A stretch of 64,000 nucleotides of DNA. It comes from Silvimonas amylolytica (GTDB lineage Bacteria; Pseudomonadota; Gammaproteobacteria; Burkholderiales; Chitinibacteraceae). Shown here piece after piece: positions 63,500 to 64,000 of this stretch. The notes beneath the pieces are model-generated. The model saw only the letters and a program-made list of their open reading frames with translations, was not told the origin of the DNA and ran no database searches. The stretch lies in the NCBI RefSeq assembly GCF_014645555.1, contig NZ_BMLY01000001.1, positions 1,181,427 to 1,245,426 of the forward strand, in the 5' to 3' direction. Position 1 is the first letter of the stretch. Every line of letters starts with the position of its first letter. The translations under genes were made by a program, and so were the position numbers.

Positions 63500-64000
63500 T
63501 ACCGGATCGCACGCCTTACCCTTGCGCGCGCTGGCGGCGTTGCTCAGTTACCCGACACGGGAGATGGTCGCGGCTGTGGCAGAAATCCACAATGTGCTGA
63601 TGGCCAGCCGGTTGCTGGCACAAGCACAGAAAGAGCAACTGATGCCGCTGTGCACGCGTCTGGCCACCAGCGACCAGCTCGATCTGGAAGAAACCTGGGT
63701 CAGCCTGTTTGATCGTGGTCGCCGCACGTCGTTGCATCTGTTTGAGCATCTGCATGGCGAATCACGTGATCGCGGCTCGGCCATGGTCGATTTGCTGCAA
63801 ACCTACGAGACCGCCGGACTGTATCTCAAGGACGGCGAGCTGCCCGATTACCTGCCGGCGCTACTGGAGTTCTGCAGTTGCGTGGATGCCAAAACCGCGC
63901 AGACCTTCATTGCCGATTGCGCCCATCTGTTACGCCCGGTGGGCGAGACCTTGCTCGGCAAAGGGAGTGACTACGCTGCAATCTTCGAGGCCATCTTGCA
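63489..64000 (+). CDS. narJ: Nitrate reductase assembly chaperone NarJ (copy 2, cut by window end)
   Basis: At least 170 residues, running off the window. Translation from TTG 63489 gives MTTDTGSHALPLRALAALLS and the family signature SLHLFEHLHGESRDRGSAM, then ELPDYLPALLEFCSCVD, aligned with copy 1. TTG is the likely start as it overlaps the narH end; the usual ATG is missing. narI is expected to follow beyond the window. Confidence 0.9.
   Translation, partial: MTTDTGSHALPLRALAALLSYPTREMVAAVAEIHNVLMASRLLAQAQKEQLMPLCTRLATSDQLDLEETWVSLFDRGRRTSLHLFEHLHGESRDRGSAMVDLLQTYETAGLYLKDGELPDYLPALLEFCSCVDAKTAQTFIADCAHLLRPVGETLLGKGSDYAAIFEAIL

Overview
The window reads as chromosomal DNA of a Gram-negative, flagellated, nitrate-respiring betaproteobacterium. 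Supporting genes are the BamD lipoprotein, WaaF, an MCE lipid transporter, FlhF/FlhG, RelA and two respiratory nitrate reductase clusters. Gene style suggests the order Neisseriales (Chitinibacteraceae or Chromobacteriaceae-like), but no ribosomal RNA is present to confirm this. Coding density is high. I see no phage, insertion sequence with a transposase, CRISPR array or rRNA operon.

Layout. (1) 1-4.3 kb: three leftward tRNA genes (Arg-ACG, Glu-TTC, Ala-GGC), bamD, and a rightward rluD-pgeF pair head-to-head with bamD, then a Lar-like zinc ribbon protein and an NlpD-like lipoprotein. (2) 4.4-16.7 kb, leftward: a purine permease, narL, narX, mobB, moaA, narI, narJ, narH, narG. This is a complete nitrate respiration unit with its two-component regulator and two molybdenum cofactor genes. 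(3) 17-24.2 kb: a ClsC-like phospholipase D, two proteins of unknown function, a first narK, a small exported molybdopterin-domain protein, an aldo/keto reductase divergent from a TetR regulator, and a decayed SDR gene. (4) 24.3-32.4 kb: VOC protein with YafY-type regulator, a zinc ABC importer behind a Zur-like palindrome, a MocR regulator, a GNAT enzyme, a thioesterase and rhlE. (5) 32.6-32.83 kb: a strongly folded, terminator-ended candidate RNA that I cannot assign. (6) 32.9-46.8 kb: ilvE, waaF, flhF-flhG, a four-gene MCE lipid transporter, relA, a NicO/DUF1007 metal transport pair. (7) 46.9-55.4 kb: pyk, tRNA-Arg(CCT), an NHL-repeat lipoprotein divergent from a Tat-exported prolyl oligopeptidase, an ArsC-like protein, ogt, a DMT exporter. 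(8) 55.8-64 kb, rightward: a second cluster narK-narG-narH-narJ, running off the end of the window.

How it fits together. NarX/NarL sense nitrate and nitrite and would control the nar genes; MoaA and MobB act in making the bis-MGD cofactor that NarG needs; NarK proteins move nitrate and nitrite. The two nar clusters are paralogous, in opposite orientation about 40 kb apart, and only the first carries regulator and cofactor genes. The second is split between narG and narH by a roughly 0.6 kb element made of 12-bp tandem repeats and nested inverted repeats.

The most unusual signals are that palindromic element, the unassigned structured RNA at 32.6 kb, an FlhG whose nucleotide-binding loop has lost both conserved lysines, and paired CTAG dyads upstream of narG and narK of the first cluster.
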